Below are positions 1 to 6,696 of a stretch of DNA of 32,012 nt, one piece after another. The number at the start of each line of letters is the position of its first letter. The first letter of the stretch is position 1. Both the position numbers and the translations under genes were made by a program. This stretch comes from an uncultured Ruminococcus sp. (lineage in GTDB: Bacteria > Bacillota > Clostridia > Oscillospirales > Ruminococcaceae), in NCBI GenBank assembly GCA_900315755.1, contig ONAI01000032.1, positions 1 through 32,012 on the forward strand, given 5' to 3'. Below the pieces are notes generated by a model that saw nothing but the letters and a program-made list of their open reading frames with translations, searched no databases and was not told where the DNA came from.

Positions 1-11
1 CGTATTATCGA

Positions 12-18
12 CCTCCTT
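12..18 (-). promoter_or_regulatory. Ribosome binding site of a gene lying off the left edge
   Basis: Read on the minus strand this is AAGGAGG, a near-perfect Shine-Dalgarno sequence, followed by 11 bases to the window edge with no start codon in them. A minus-strand gene therefore probably begins just outside the window. The spacing would be slightly long, and the gene itself cannot be seen. Confidence 0.45.
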
Positions 19-43
19 GTCTAATAAAAGTATTTATATATGC

Positions 44-94
44 AAAAAAGCCGACTCTGTATGGCTTCTGTTAGAAACCAACAAAATCGGCTTT
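44..94 (-). terminator. Terminator-like hairpin in the leader of the off-edge gene
   Basis: On the minus strand AAAGCCGA and TCGGCTTT pair across a 32-base loop and run into six T residues (44-49). The loop contains a smaller TGTT/AACA pairing, so a branched hairpin is possible. It sits about 25 bases upstream of the ribosome binding site at 12-18, so it may be an attenuator for the next gene, or simply the end of an upstream transcript. The loop is long for a standard intrinsic terminator. Confidence 0.45.
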
Positions 95-269
95 GAAATC
101 GGTTGAAAATTCTATATTCGGTTTTTGGCTGTTTTCGGAGCTTTCCCGTATTTTTATCCCTGAACGTCTTTGTATCAGCTCTCATAACGCTTTTTGGCGC
201 GTTCGAGTCGTATTTTTGCGGTTGGGGATCTACGGTAACACTAAAATAATTTCGTCCCTTTTCAACGCA
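95..269. other. Non-coding stretch between two minus-strand terminators
   Basis: No convincing gene is present. Open frames of 99 codons (minus, 21-320) and 74 codons (plus, 93-317) cross it, but both run through terminator hairpins, lack ribosome binding sites and resemble no protein I know. The stretch lies between the tRNA terminator (270-296) and the hairpin at 44-94. It could hold a leader RNA for the off-edge gene, but I see no recognisable riboswitch class. Confidence 0.3.
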
Positions 270-296
270 AAAACTCCCGAAAATTCGGGAGTTTTT
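270..296 (-). terminator. Intrinsic terminator after tRNA-Thr
   Basis: A near-perfect hairpin with ACTCCCGAA pairing TTCGGGAGT is flanked by A and T runs, so it could work in both directions. On the minus strand it lies 30 bases downstream of the tRNA-Thr 3' end with a T5 tract, which fits termination of that tRNA transcript. Confidence 0.8.
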
Positions 297-325
297 CGCT
301 TGGGATCTATTTTGTAACATAGATA

Positions 326-401
326 TGGAGCTAGTGATCGGATTTGAACCGACGGCCTATTGATTACGAATCAATTGCGCTACCAGCTGCGCCACACTAG
401 C
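326..401 (-). tRNA. tRNA-Thr (anticodon CGU)
   Basis: The minus strand folds into a complete cloverleaf. The acceptor stem is GCTAGTG with CACTAGC, the D stem GCGC/GCGC, and the anticodon stem ATTGA/TCAAT around loop TTCGTAA, giving anticodon CGU for the threonine codon ACG. The T arm is GTCGG-TTCAAAT-CCGAT. A discriminator T is followed by an encoded CCA at 328-326. The length is 76 bases including CCA. A terminator follows at 296-270, and a degenerate relative lies about 60 bases upstream on the same strand. Confidence 0.95.
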
Positions 402-463
402 ATATTAAATTTTTGAATTTGTAAGGTGCTGCACGGCTGTCGCTTTATAATCAGTCCGAGACC
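395..463 (-). repeat. Spacer repeat, copy next to the intact tRNA-Thr
   Basis: This 69-base unit contains the 5' acceptor strand of tRNA-Thr (GCTAGTG) plus the upstream spacer. It recurs almost identically at 501-568, differing by one extra base and a few substitutions. Its distal end on the minus strand starts GGTCTCGGACTGA. Each copy directly precedes a tRNA-Thr 5' half, which suggests tandem duplication of a tRNA-plus-spacer unit. Confidence 0.85.
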
Positions 464-507
464 TGCGCATTACGAATGCGCTGCACTACCGACTGTGCTA
501 CACTAGC
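460..507 (-). pseudogene. Degenerate tRNA-Thr(CGU) lacking its 3' part
   Basis: The minus strand shows a tRNA 5' half: acceptor strand GCTAGTG, D stem GCAC/GTGC with AGTCGGTA in the loop, and anticodon stem GCGCA/TGCGC around TTCGTAA (anticodon CGU). After the variable-loop bases AGGTC the sequence passes into TCGGACTGA and the spacer repeat. There is no T arm, no matching CACTAGC strand and no CCA, so it cannot form a mature tRNA. The anticodon and acceptor strand match the intact tRNA-Thr nearby, pointing to duplication and decay or to recombination at the 3' side of the anticodon arm. Confidence 0.8.
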
Positions 508-568
508 ATATTAAATTTTAAATTTGTAAGGTGCTGCACGGCTGTCGCTTTATTTTCAGTCCGAGACC
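501..568 (-). repeat. Spacer repeat, copy next to the tRNA-Thr relic
   Basis: This is the second copy of the unit at 395-463, 68 bases long. Upstream of it on the minus strand there is no further tRNA half, only TATAAT-like AT-rich sequence (573-578) and a hairpin at 593-618. Confidence 0.85.
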
Positions 569-592
569 GCAGATTATAAATACAGAATGCAA

Positions 593-618
593 AATCCCGA
601 TGCACTGAGCATCGGGAT
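593..618 (-). terminator. Probable terminator of the aldolase-like gene
   Basis: AAATCCCGATGC pairs with GCATCGGGATTT around a short ACTGA-type loop, giving a strong 12-bp stem. The T tract on the minus strand is short (TTTT). It lies about 140 bases downstream of the minus-strand gene ending at 757, and is the only strong hairpin before the tRNA region. The remaining bases between 619 and 756 hold an imperfect ACCTTTCTG/CAGAAAGGT inverted repeat (644-652 and 672-680) and no gene. Confidence 0.6.
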
Positions 619-756
619 TTGTTATCCTATTCGGTTCGTTTTTACCTTTCTGCGTTAATCACATCTTACATCAGAAAGGTTTGCCCCGATAAGCTGCTGA
701 TAAAGCTGCTATAAGAGTACAACACATAAGTGCGAGTGCTTACTATATATATCAGC

Positions 757-1731
757 TCATTCCTGTGCGATGATCTCTTTATAGAATTCAGCATAATCCT
801 TTCTGTTTTCCTTAGTGAACTGGATAGCAGTTCTTGGGTGCTGATTGAGAAGTCCGGTCATGAGGTACTGGAGATCGTAGCCCCATACAACACCCTCTTC
901 ACGAAGCTTGTTCATATGCTTCTCGATGAACTGGAAAACAGGGTACACATTGTACTTCGGATTCTTGAGGAAACCGAGGAGAAGCTCCATTGCACAGTTT
1001 CCTGCGCCGCGTCCCATTGATAAGTAAGTAGCGTCGAGCCAGTCAACACCGTCACCGACAGCTTCGATAGTGTTAGCGAAAGCGAGTTTCTGGTTATCGT
1101 GGGCGTGGATACCGATCTTCTTGTTGTATTTATTTGCATATTCGCAGTAGAGGTCAGCGATCCGAGCCATCTGTTCCGGATAGATCGAGCCGAAGCTGTC
1201 AACGATGTAGATTACGTCAACAGGCGACTTGCCGAGAATATCGAGAGCTACCTTGATGTCGGCTTCCTGAGCAGTAGAGATAGCCATGATATTGCAGCTT
1301 ACCTCATAGCCCTTTTTCTTTGCATCCTCGATCATGTCAACGGCAGTCGGGATCTGGTGGAGATAGGTTGCAACGCGGATGAGGTCTACCGGACTCTCAG
1401 CGCGGTCGTGAATATCGTTCTTGTAATTGCAGCGTCCGACATCAGCCATAACAGCGATCTTGAGGTCAGTATTGTTCTCGCCGACGATAGAACGGATGAA
1501 ATCATCATCGCAGAATTTGCAGGCGCCGAATTTTGTTTCATCGAACATTTCACGGTCGCCCTTGTATCCGAATTCCATATAGTCAACTCCGGCGCGGAGA
1601 TTGGCATTATAGAGGCTTTTTATAAATTCATCAGTAAAGAAGAAGTCATTAACGAGACCTCCGTCTCTGAGAGTTGCATCAACGACCTTGATGTCAGGTC
1701 TGTAATCGAGTAATTTGGAAATTTCTTTCAT
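757..1731 (-). CDS. DRE-TIM metallolyase family, aldolase-like protein
   Basis: This 324-residue protein belongs to the DRE-TIM superfamily (HMG-CoA lyase, isopropylmalate synthase and 4-hydroxy-2-oxovalerate aldolase). Residues 18-25 read DATLRDGG, where Arg22-Asp23 form the catalytic pair, and residues 209-213 read HAHDN, supplying the metal-binding histidines. A divalent-metal TIM-barrel enzyme making or breaking a C-C bond next to a 2-oxo acid is expected. The exact substrate is not clear: no acetaldehyde dehydrogenase partner, typical of the true hydroxy-oxovalerate aldolases, is nearby, so I leave the symbol empty. The start is supported by AAAGGAG eight bases upstream. It is a single-gene transcript with its own sigma-A promoter (1814-1842), a palindrome in the leader and a hairpin beyond the stop. 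Confidence 0.85.
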   Translation of the reverse strand: MKEISKLLDYRPDIKVVDATLRDGGLVNDFFFTDEFIKSLYNANLRAGVDYMEFGYKGDREMFDETKFGACKFCDDDFIRSIVGENNTDLKIAVMADVGRCNYKNDIHDRAESPVDLIRVATYLHQIPTAVDMIEDAKKKGYEVSCNIMAISTAQEADIKVALDILGKSPVDVIYIVDSFGSIYPEQMARIADLYCEYANKYNKKIGIHAHDNQKLAFANTIEAVGDGVDWLDATYLSMGRGAGNCAMELLLGFLKNPKYNVYPVFQFIEKHMNKLREEGVVWGYDLQYLMTGLLNQHPRTAIQFTKENRKDYAEFYKEIIAQE

Positions 1732-1752
1732 AAGTACCGCTCCTTTTATTGT

Positions 1753-1781
1753 GTTACAGATTTAAAGCTTTATACTGTAAC
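1753..1781 (-). promoter_or_regulatory. Inverted repeat in the aldolase leader, possible operator
   Basis: GTTACAG and CTGTAAC form a perfect 7-bp inverted repeat separated by 15 bases. The spacer itself contains the palindrome TAAAGCTTTA. It lies between the predicted transcription start (about 1807) and the start codon at 1731. It could bind a dimeric repressor or form a hairpin in the mRNA; no T tract follows, so it is not a terminator. The regulator is unknown. Confidence 0.45.
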
Positions 1782-1813
1782 GCTTTAAAGTGAATTATTA
1801 ATTAACGAAATAT

Positions 1814-1842
1814 ATTATATCACTGCAAGTTAGTTTTGTCAA
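1814..1842 (-). promoter_or_regulatory. Sigma-A promoter of the aldolase-like gene
   Basis: On the minus strand TTGACA (1837-1842) and TATAAT (1814-1819) are separated by exactly 17 bases, a full consensus match. The predicted start near 1807 gives a leader of about 76 bases. Confidence 0.85.
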
Positions 1843-1864
1843 GAGCTTTTTCAAATTAAATATA

Positions 1865-1896
1865 AAAAATTAAGGGGCGATTGATCTGCCCCTTAA
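1865..1896 (-). terminator. Terminator of the pheS-pheT operon
   Basis: TTAAGGGGC pairs with GCCCCTTAA over a nine-base loop, and the minus strand continues into a T6 tract. It lies 16 bases after the last small gene of the operon. Confidence 0.85.
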
Positions 1897-1911
1897 TTGA
1901 ATGATTTATAG

Positions 1912-2082
1912 TTACTTTGAAGCTATAAGGTAAAGAACTGCAATAGCTCCGCTGGTAAGGAGAAAGAGTCCACTCCATATCAGGATGCGCTTTTTGTCTT
2001 TCTTGCCTGCGCCGGACATGATATTGTAAATGCAGATCAGCATAAATAGTACGATGAGTCTGCTTATTATCTGAGCGATCAT
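1912..2082 (-). CDS. Small membrane protein after pheT (56 residues)
   Basis: This short minus-strand frame starts with ATG three bases after the pheT stop codon and ends 16 bases before the operon terminator. It encodes 56 residues with two hydrophobic segments, about residues 5-22 and 33-53, joined by a basic loop containing GKKDKKR, as in a two-helix membrane hairpin with a cytoplasmic loop. No strong ribosome binding site is visible (only CAGAG inside the pheT end), so translation coupled to pheT is likely. I do not recognise the family. The placement between pheT and its terminator and the coherent membrane topology argue that it is real; an internal Met14 is an alternative but weaker start. 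Confidence 0.6.
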   Translation of the reverse strand: MIAQIISRLIVLFMLICIYNIMSGAGKKDKKRILIWSGLFLLTSGAIAVLYLIASK

Positions 2083-2085
2083 GGC

Positions 2086-4542
2086 TTATGCTCTGAGTTC
2101 AGCACCGATCGCGTTAAGAGCCTTTATTGCACGTTTCATTGCAGCATCTGCCTGTTCATCGGTGAGAGTGCCGTCGTGTGAACGCATAGAAATTGAGTAA
2201 GCGATACTCTTTTTGCTGTTCTTTTTCATATCATCGCTGCGGTAAACATCGAAGAGAGTTACTTTTTCGAGTATCTTTCCGATAGCTTCCTTGATAGCCT
2301 TTTCGAGCGCTGCGGCAGGGGTATCCTCATCACACACAAGGCTGAGGTCGCGGGTAGTAGCCGGGAATTTCGGGAGTGGCTGGTAAGTTATCTTATTTGC
2401 AGCTGCTTCCATGAGTTCCGGAATGTTGAGTTTTGCAATGTAGGTCTTAACGCCTATCTCATATTTTTCCTGTACCTCCGGATGTACCTCACCTATGATA
2501 GCGAGCGGAGCGCCGTCCTTGATGATAACAGCACTTCTGCCTGGGTGGAGGGCGCACTTCTCATCGAAAGCGTCGGAATCGCAGGCACGGACGTATTCAA
2601 CATCGCTGATTTTAAGCTCATCAAGAAGCTGCTCGACCATACCTTTGAGGAGGTAGAAATCTGCATCGCCGCCGTACATACCGATAGTCAGTCTCTGCGG
2701 CTCATCCGGGAGAGAATATTCATACTTGTGCTTCTGCTGACCGCTGTTAGCGAGTGTATCACCGTTTATGAAAGGTTTATCCTCCTTTGCCGGGAGGTAT
2801 TCCTTTGAGATCTCGAAGAGACAAGCCTTCTCGTTGCGGTTATTGTAGTTGAACGAGAGAACATCGAGCATTGAAGGTATAGTGGATGTACGCATAACAC
2901 TTGTGTCCTCGCCGAGAGGATTTACGATGCGGACAACGTTTCTGAGACGGCTGTTCTCAGGGAGACGTATTTTGTCGAAATACTTAGGAGAAACGAAGGA
3001 ATAGGTAGCGATCTCATATCCGCCGAGAGATACAGCTGCATTTCTGAGTGTGCGGACGAATTTCTGCTCATCTGTGAATTCTGCTCTTGCAACGCCGCGG
3101 AAATCGGTTGAAGGGATGTTATTATAGCCGTAGATACGTGCAACTTCCTCAGCGATGTCAGCCTTGCAGCCGATGTCGATACGGAAAGAAGGTGCAATGA
3201 CCTTGCCGTCTGCAAAGGTGAATTCAAGGCGGCTGAGGTATTCCTTCATCTTGTCCGCCGGTATATCAGTACCGAGGAAATTGTTTATCCACTCAGGATC
3301 AAAAACGACTTCGGAAGGCTTGAAATCAGACTTGTTACAGTCGATAACAGTATTAACAACTTCGCCTGCTCCGAGGAGTTCAACAAGTTCAAAAGCACGT
3401 TTGAGACAAGTCATTGAGATAGTAGGATCAACGCCTTTTTCGTAACGTGCGGAGGCATCTGATTTGAGCTTGAGCTTCTTTGAGGTCTGGCGTACCTGTG
3501 AAGGCTCGAAGTAAGCAGACTCAAATACAACAGTAGTAGTATCGTCCATGATACCGCTGTACTCGCCGCCCATAACGCCGGCAACAGCAACAGGCTTCTT
3601 TTCGTCAGCGATAACGAGCATATCGGAAGAGAGTTCACGCTCAACGCCGTCGAGAGTCATGATCTTTTCGCCGTTCTGAGCATTGCGGACGTTGATGTGA
3701 GCGCCCTCAACATAGCGGAGGTCGAAAGCGTGCATAGGCTGACCGTATTCAAGCATAACGTAGTTTGTGATGTCAACGAAATTATTGATTGGACGAACGC
3801 CGCTTGCACGGAGTCTCTCTCTCATCCAGCGCGGTGAAGGTCCTATTTTTACGTTCTTTACGATACCTGCACAGTAACGCGGACACTTCTCAGCATTGTG
3901 GATGTCAACTTTGAGGAAGCTGTTTACATCGCCGTCAACGCCCTTGAATTCAGGAGCTTTAACTTTAAGCTCAGTGCCGTAGGTAGCAGCGGTTTCTCTT
4001 GCGAGACCGATAACGCTGAGACAGTCGGGACGGTTTGAGGTTATCTCAAACTCAACGGAAGTATCATCGAGACCGATAGCAGAGTGGATGTCCTGACCGA
4101 GAGTGCATTCCTCTTCGATAACGAAAACTCCCTCAGGATCAGCGTAAGGGAAGTCATGAGCAGTAAGACCGAGAGTATCAAGTCCGCAGAACATACCAAA
4201 GCTTTCAACTCCGCGCATCTTGCATTTCTTGATCTTGCCCTCAGGGAGAACAGCACCATCGAGCGCAACGGGAACGAGGTCGCCCTCCTTGACGTTCTTG
4301 GCGTTAGTAACTATCTGGATAGGAGCATCCTCACCGATGTCTACCTGACAAACAAAGAGTGCATCGGCATTTTCGTGAGGTCCTTTTGAGAGTATCTTAC
4401 CAACTACTACCTTGGAGATATTCTTTCCCTCTTCCTCGTAGCATTCAACCTTTGAGCCGCTCATTGTGAGAGCATGACAAAAATCCTTTATAGGCATATC
4501 GGCTTTAACATAGTCGCCGAGCCATTTCATAGACAAATTCAT
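2086..4542 (-). CDS. pheT: Phenylalanine--tRNA ligase beta subunit
   Basis: This is the beta chain of the cytoplasmic (alpha-beta)2 enzyme that charges tRNA-Phe. The 818 residues match the bacterial full length. The N-terminus shows the typical MNLSMKWLGDYV opening, followed by an EMAP-like tRNA-binding domain (about 39-150), the B3/B4 editing region with the ITSNRPDCLSVIGLARE motif (about 187-205), the B5 region, the class-II-like core and a C-terminal anticodon-binding domain with LPKFPATTRDLSLVCDED (about 727-744). AGAAAGGAA upstream supports the start. It is normally adjacent to pheS, but here a 188-codon membrane gene lies between them. The operon is governed by the upstream T-box. Confidence 0.97.
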   Translation of the reverse strand: MNLSMKWLGDYVKADMPIKDFCHALTMSGSKVECYEEEGKNISKVVVGKILSKGPHENADALFVCQVDIGEDAPIQIVTNAKNVKEGDLVPVALDGAVLPEGKIKKCKMRGVESFGMFCGLDTLGLTAHDFPYADPEGVFVIEEECTLGQDIHSAIGLDDTSVEFEITSNRPDCLSVIGLARETAATYGTELKVKAPEFKGVDGDVNSFLKVDIHNAEKCPRYCAGIVKNVKIGPSPRWMRERLRASGVRPINNFVDITNYVMLEYGQPMHAFDLRYVEGAHINVRNAQNGEKIMTLDGVERELSSDMLVIADEKKPVAVAGVMGGEYSGIMDDTTTVVFESAYFEPSQVRQTSKKLKLKSDASARYEKGVDPTISMTCLKRAFELVELLGAGEVVNTVIDCNKSDFKPSEVVFDPEWINNFLGTDIPADKMKEYLSRLEFTFADGKVIAPSFRIDIGCKADIAEEVARIYGYNNIPSTDFRGVARAEFTDEQKFVRTLRNAAVSLGGYEIATYSFVSPKYFDKIRLPENSRLRNVVRIVNPLGEDTSVMRTSTIPSMLDVLSFNYNNRNEKACLFEISKEYLPAKEDKPFINGDTLANSGQQKHKYEYSLPDEPQRLTIGMYGGDADFYLLKGMVEQLLDELKISDVEYVRACDSDAFDEKCALHPGRSAVIIKDGAPLAIIGEVHPEVQEKYEIGVKTYIAKLNIPELMEAAANKITYQPLPKFPATTRDLSLVCDEDTPAAALEKAIKEAIGKILEKVTLFDVYRSDDMKKNSKKSIAYSISMRSHDGTLTDEQADAAMKRAIKALNAIGAELRA

Positions 4543-4560
4543 ATCAAAATTCCTTTCTGA

Positions 4561-5127
4561 TCATTTGAGCATAGTTTTTTCAAAGATCATATCGTATGCG
4601 CTGTCACGTAAATTCTTTGAATTGAAGGACATGGTATCCTTCTTGTGAGCCGCATTTCTGTTTAGTCTGAAATTTATGTAATAAGTGAGGGTTGAGAGTT
4701 TTCTTCCCTCGCTGTCCGAGTTGTGAACATCCTTTTTGGAAATGTTGGTTATATCACTTGTTTTGTAAGCTTTGAGCGAATCGAGATTCACTATTATGTT
4801 ATCAATAATAAAGTAATCGCCGTCATAAGTGTCGAAAACGGTTCTTTTATCGAAAAGACTGGTGATCTCGTCTTTTTCGCAGAAGCCTACGGATGCCCAC
4901 ATTTTTTCTAATTTTTTATCGAATGAAAACAGATCTGCGAAACCTTTAGCGATAATTGCTGCCGGCAAAAGCAAAGGTGGAACAACTAACAGTCTTGAAG
5001 TATCTTTCGTTACACTCAGTATTGCAGGCAGTATTATTGCTGTGATGATTATACCGATCGCTAAAGCAATAATACTAACAATTCTTCTGTGCTTTTTAAG
5101 TTTGCTTATCTTTTCATCGTATTTCAT
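4561..5127 (-). CDS. Unknown membrane protein between pheS and pheT
   Basis: This 188-residue protein starts one base after the pheS stop and ends 18 bases before pheT, so it is cotranscribed. A basic N-terminus (residues 1-15) leads into two hydrophobic segments (about 16-38 and 45-65), followed by a soluble part of about 120 residues rich in charged and Asn/Asp residues. The second half, around YDGDYFIIDNIIVNLDSL, looks like a PH-like or beta-rich cytoplasmic domain, but this is only an impression. I do not recognise a family. There is no evident link to tRNA charging; it may just have been inserted into the operon, but its tight packing shows it is expressed with the synthetase under Phe T-box control. 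Confidence 0.75.
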   Translation of the reverse strand: MKYDEKISKLKKHRRIVSIIALAIGIIITAIILPAILSVTKDTSRLLVVPPLLLPAAIIAKGFADLFSFDKKLEKMWASVGFCEKDEITSLFDKRTVFDTYDGDYFIIDNIIVNLDSLKAYKTSDITNISKKDVHNSDSEGRKLSTLTYYINFRLNRNAAHKKDTMSFNSKNLRDSAYDMIFEKTMLK

Positions 5128-5128
5128 A

Positions 5129-6157
5129 TCAGAACTGCTCTAAAAAGCGGACATCATTCTCATAAAGCAGACGAAGATCGTTTATGTCGTAGCGTCCCAT
5201 TACCATACGCTCAAGTCCGAGACCGAATGCGAATCCGGAGTAGACCTCAGGATCAATGCCGCAGTTTTCGAGGACCTTTGGATGTACCATACCTGCGCCG
5301 AGGAGTTCGATGTAGCCTTCGTCCTTGCACATTGAACAGCCCTTTCCGCCGCAGTTGAAGCAGCTGATATCAACTTCACAGCTTGGCTCTGTGAACGGGA
5401 AGTGGTGCGGACGGAAACGAAGCTTGCAGTCCTTGCCGTAGAGCTTCTTCATAAGCATTTCGAGTGTACCTTTGAGGTCGGACATTGTTATGCCCTTGTC
5501 GATAACGAGTCCTTCTATCTGGTGGAAGAGAGGGGAGTGAGTTGCATCAACAGCATCCGAACGGAAAACGCGTCCCGGAGAGATGATACGGATAGGCGGT
5601 TTCTGATTCTCCATAACGTGTACCTGAACTGAAGATGTCTGTGTACGGAGAAGTATAGTCTCGTTGGTATTTTCGATGTAGAAAGTATCCTGAGTATCTC
5701 TTGCAGGATGATCCGGCGGGAGATTGAGTGCCTCGAATACATGGTAATCATCGTCGATCTCAGGACCGTCAGCTATGTCAAATCCCATGCCCATGAAGAT
5801 CTCGCGGATCTCGTTCTCGACCTTTGTAAGTGGGTGGAGTTTACCGAAAGGAGCGTGTTTTCCGGGAAGAGTAACGTCGATAGTTTCCTCTTTGAGCTTA
5901 GCGGACTGCGCCTCGGATTTAAGGGCGTTGAGTTTTGAGCTGAGGGCTTCCTCGATGTCTGAACGCACCTTGTTTGCGAGCTGACCTATAACAGGTCGTT
6001 CTTCTGCTGAAAGCTTGCCCATCTGCTTTAAGATAGCGGTGAGTTCACCTTTTTTGCCGAGGAATTTTATCCTCAGGTCGTCAAGCGCCTTGATCTCGGT
6101 GCAGGAATCGAGTTCCTGTTTAGCGAGTGCTTCAATTTTTTCCAACTGTTCTTTCAT
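5129..6157 (-). CDS. pheS: Phenylalanine--tRNA ligase alpha subunit
   Basis: This is the catalytic alpha chain of phenylalanyl-tRNA synthetase, 342 residues, the usual length. An N-terminal coiled-coil tRNA-binding arm (1-90) precedes the class II core. Visible are motif 2 (GRVFRSDAVDATHSPLFHQ), the loop CFNCGGKGCSMCKDEGY followed by LLGAGMVHP, and motif 3 (GFAFGLGLERMVMGRYDI), all diagnostic for PheS. GAGGTG six bases upstream supports the start. It is the first gene after the T-box leader, with an inverted-repeat element in between. Confidence 0.97.
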   Translation of the reverse strand: MKEQLEKIEALAKQELDSCTEIKALDDLRIKFLGKKGELTAILKQMGKLSAEERPVIGQLANKVRSDIEEALSSKLNALKSEAQSAKLKEETIDVTLPGKHAPFGKLHPLTKVENEIREIFMGMGFDIADGPEIDDDYHVFEALNLPPDHPARDTQDTFYIENTNETILLRTQTSSVQVHVMENQKPPIRIISPGRVFRSDAVDATHSPLFHQIEGLVIDKGITMSDLKGTLEMLMKKLYGKDCKLRFRPHHFPFTEPSCEVDISCFNCGGKGCSMCKDEGYIELLGAGMVHPKVLENCGIDPEVYSGFAFGLGLERMVMGRYDINDLRLLYENDVRFLEQF

Positions 6158-6177
6158 TTTTTCACCTCAGAAATTTT

Positions 6178-6295
6178 AGTTTATAGTTGATAGTTGGGAG
6201 CTGAAAGTTTCGGTGTTCCCTGATGTGGACTATTATTAAAAATATACCGCACAGCGACACCATAACTCTCAACTATGCACTCTCAACTCTAAACT
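6178..6295. repeat. MITE-like imperfect inverted repeat in the pheS leader
   Basis: Two 39-base arms (6178-6216 and 6257-6295) are inverted copies matching at about 29 of 39 positions, separated by 40 bases. Each arm contains variants of AGTTGATAGTTG. The element lies after the T-box terminator and before the pheS ribosome binding site, so it is transcribed as a large stem-loop whenever the operon is read through. It encodes nothing. Its size and structure suggest a miniature inverted-repeat element; I could not check for other genomic copies. Confidence 0.6.
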
Positions 6296-6314
6296 TATTA
6301 TGTTGTTGTGACGA

Positions 6315-6584
6315 CAAAAAAGCCCTGCCCTAAAGGACAAGACTTGAATACCTTGTTTTTATACCACCTTTGGTCAGGAGAGCCGACACTCTCTTGTCTT
6401 TAACGCAGACCTACGTTACAGTCTACAAGTATGAAGTACCGCCGCTAAATGCGTACAAGCACCGTCTACCTTCAACCATACCCCTCGTGAGTGAACTTCG
6501 GTTCGTTTTCTGCCGGAACGCTTTCACCTGACCGTTCCTCTCTGGAGACATATTGCGGACTTACTCTCTCAGTCATCGGGTTAT
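6315..6584 (-). promoter_or_regulatory. T-box leader (Phe-specific) of the pheS-pheT operon
   Basis: The minus-strand leader has the order of a T-box riboswitch. A stem I region starts with GAGAGAGTAAGT and has an AG-rich bulge (CAGAGAGGAACGG) and a terminal GGTGAAAG loop. The specifier loop reads GAAGTTCACTC with TTC at 6493-6495 (Phe codon UUC). The T-box core AAGGTGGTAT (6361-6370) follows. The terminator pairs AGTCTTGTCC with GGGCAGGGCT around TTTA (6321-6344) and runs into T6 (6315-6320). Uncharged tRNA-Phe should stabilise the antiterminator and switch on pheS and pheT. The specifier assignment is from pattern, supported by the downstream genes. Confidence 0.88.
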
Positions 6585-6590
6585 AAACCT

Positions 6591-6619
6591 ATTATATACA
6601 ACAATAAAAAAAAAATCAA
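6591..6619 (-). promoter_or_regulatory. Promoter of the T-box/pheST operon
   Basis: Minus-strand TTGATT (6614-6619) and TATAAT (6591-6596) are separated by 17 bases. Transcription would begin near 6584, at the 5' end of the T-box structure. It is arranged back to back with the plus-strand promoter at 6629-6657. Confidence 0.75.
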
Positions 6620-6628
6620 GAGGTTTTA

Positions 6629-6657
6629 TTGAAATTTTGCAAAAAATGTGATATTAT
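6629..6657 (+). promoter_or_regulatory. Promoter of the small membrane protein gene
   Basis: TTGAAA (6629-6634) and TATTAT (6652-6657) are separated by 17 bases, just upstream of the gene at 6697. A TATAAT at 6657-6662 overlaps, but its spacing of 22 is less favourable. Confidence 0.6.
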
Positions 6658-6696
6658 ATAATGTAGACTGATTAATTGACGAACGGAGTTGTATAA

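Noticed and set aside
21-320. 99-codon minus-strand open frame near the left edge (and a 74-codon plus-strand frame at 93-317)
   Set aside because: Both run through terminator hairpins, have no ribosome binding site and show no protein-like pattern.
644-680. Inverted repeat ACCTTTCTG/CAGAAAGGT as a terminator
   Set aside because: The loop is 19 bases and there is no T tract on either strand; the hairpin at 593-618 is a much better candidate.
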